From Candidatus Latescibacterota bacterium (GTDB taxonomy: Bacteria; JAAXHH01): a stretch of DNA of 64,000 nucleotides. Below are positions 63,253-64,000 of this stretch, in pieces. Each line of letters starts with the position of its first letter. Position 1 is the first letter of the stretch. The notes under the pieces were generated by a model. The model was not told where the DNA came from. It saw only the letters and a list, made by a program, of their open reading frames with translations, and did not search any database. The DNA lies in contig JAJEHX010000053.1 of assembly GCA_022823465.1 (NCBI GenBank), forward strand, positions 124,001 through 188,000, written 5' to 3'. A program made the position numbers and the translations under genes.

Positions 63253-64000
63253 TCACACTCCCCGCAGGATATTCCGGACGGCGGTGCACACCGCCTCGTC
63301 GGCCTCCGGCATGGCGCCGGTCTGCGACGCCACCCACGCGCCGAGCCGGTTGGCGGCTTCGCTGACGCGCTCGAGCGCCGCGCCGCGCAGGTATCCGCTG
63401 GCCAGGGCCGCGGTGAAGGCGTCTCCGGAACCGATGGTGTCTACGACGTCGACGGGCACACCCGGGTGGTCCACCGTCTCCGAAGACGTAACCAGCAGGC
63501 TGCCTTCCGCGCCGCGGGTGACGCAGACAAGTTCCAGGTCCTCATATGCCATGAGCAGCCGCCGGGCCATGGATTCCAGATCGGCACCCCCGAGATCCAG
63601 CAGGGGACCGACGGTGCGCAGTTCATCGTCGTTCAGTTTGACGATATGGACACGCTGCAAGGAATCGTGCAGCAGGATGGGGGAGTACCGGTCCTGGCGC
63701 AAGTTCACGTCGAAGATTCGGAGGGCGGAGGGCCGCAGGGTGTCGAGGAAGGCCGTCACGGCGCCGATCGAACCCGACTCGTGGCGGGACACGGTCCCGA
63801 AGCACACGGCGTCCGCCCGGGCGGCCAGCGTCGACCACTCGGGCGTCCACGCCATATGTTCCCAGGCGACGCCGTCGTTAATGATGAAGTCGGGCTGCCC
63901 GTCCGGTCCGATGGTAACGTCGACTGTCCCGGTGGGATGGACTGCGTCGCGCTGGATTGCTCCAGTTGACAGGCCCTTGTGGGCGATGCGGTCCACGGCT
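63253..64000 (-). CDS. PfkB-family fructokinase-like sugar kinase, 5' cut by window edge
   Basis: The frame is open at the window edge (reads ..AVDRIAHKGLSTGAIQRDAV), so the start is outside. The visible 249 residues have HPTGTVDVTIGPDGQPDFII, FDVNLRQDRYSP, LELVCVTRGAEGSLLVTSSE, and the catalytic end VVDTIGSGDAFTAALASGYL (DxxGxGD Asp). They match the fructokinase-type PfkB branch. It should phosphorylate a hexose. It is convergent with the molybdoenzyme gene. Confidence 0.9.
   Translation of the reverse strand, partial: AVDRIAHKGLSTGAIQRDAVHPTGTVDVTIGPDGQPDFIINDGVAWEHMAWTPEWSTLAARADAVCFGTVSRHESGSIGAVTAFLDTLRPSALRIFDVNLRQDRYSPILLHDSLQRVHIVKLNDDELRTVGPLLDLGGADLESMARRLLMAYEDLELVCVTRGAEGSLLVTSSETVDHPGVPVDVVDTIGSGDAFTAALASGYLRGAALERVSEAANRLGAWVASQTGAMPEADEAVCTAVRNILRGV

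Overview
The window is a 64 kb piece of a GC-rich, Gram-negative-type bacterial chromosome. It has many lipoprotein and Sec/Tat signals, an LPS-heptose-kinase-like gene, ECF sigma and PspA envelope-stress modules, and a tRNA-Asn. The mix of a phytanoyl-CoA dioxygenase, an SMP-30 lactonase, an enolase-superfamily dehydratase, a CocE-type hydrolase, many stand-alone metabolic genes and many toxin-antitoxin (TA) pairs resembles uncultured marine or sponge-associated FCB-type phyla (Latescibacterota, Poribacteria, Gemmatimonadota). That placement is inference from gene content; there is no rRNA to confirm it.

Region 1 (1-20.8 kb) is accessory. After the end of a branched-chain-amino-acid-type binding protein and a tRNA-Asn come seven TA loci: DUF4258/YgiT, HicAB, a PIN/RHH pair, HigBA, MazEF, VapBC, and a zeta toxin with MNT/HepT. 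Several are visibly decaying: DUF4258 is frameshifted, HigB is reduced to its first 26 residues, and VapB is frameshifted while VapC has an internal deletion. An IS3-type transposase remnant and a wHTH remnant lie among them. Interspersed are a large Ig-like/LRR/propeller lipoprotein, a Kef-type antiporter, a pyrimidine-dimer glycosylase, a TPR protein, a PhnD-like protein, a sensor/response-regulator protein that has lost its ATPase domain, and a Tat-exported amine oxidase.

Region 2 (21-35 kb) is mostly housekeeping: phytanoyl-CoA dioxygenase, glutamate synthase gltB-gltD, an aldo/keto-reductase-fold protein lacking its catalytic residues, phosphoglycerate kinase, a LysR regulator divergent from an IMP dehydrogenase, and a HAD phosphatase.

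Region 3 (35-48.5 kb) holds a Nudix hydrolase, a redoxin/cytochrome c/copper-monooxygenase fusion, a J-domain protein, a secreted CocE/NonD hydrolase, a GNAT acetyltransferase, a DUF3500 protein, queE, and a tightly overlapping SMP-30 / HAD / PfkB-kinase / lipoprotein operon.

Region 4 (48.5-58 kb) is envelope stress. One minus-strand operon carries a TAXI binding protein, DUF2491, PspA and then a voltage-gated-type K+ channel. A second carries an ECF sigma factor, an anti-sigma factor and Spy-like periplasmic proteins, one of them with a His repeat. Region 5 (58-64 kb) has a flavin reductase, a fused 4x[4Fe-4S]-NrfD subunit and a molybdopterin oxidoreductase (a complex iron-sulfur molybdoenzyme without a visible Tat signal), then a truncated sugar kinase.

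A pattern not explained by annotation runs through the window: short tandem duplications of the last 13-22 bp of genes, at or across the stop codon (905, 22041, 34991, 60194), and similar short repeats just upstream of other genes.
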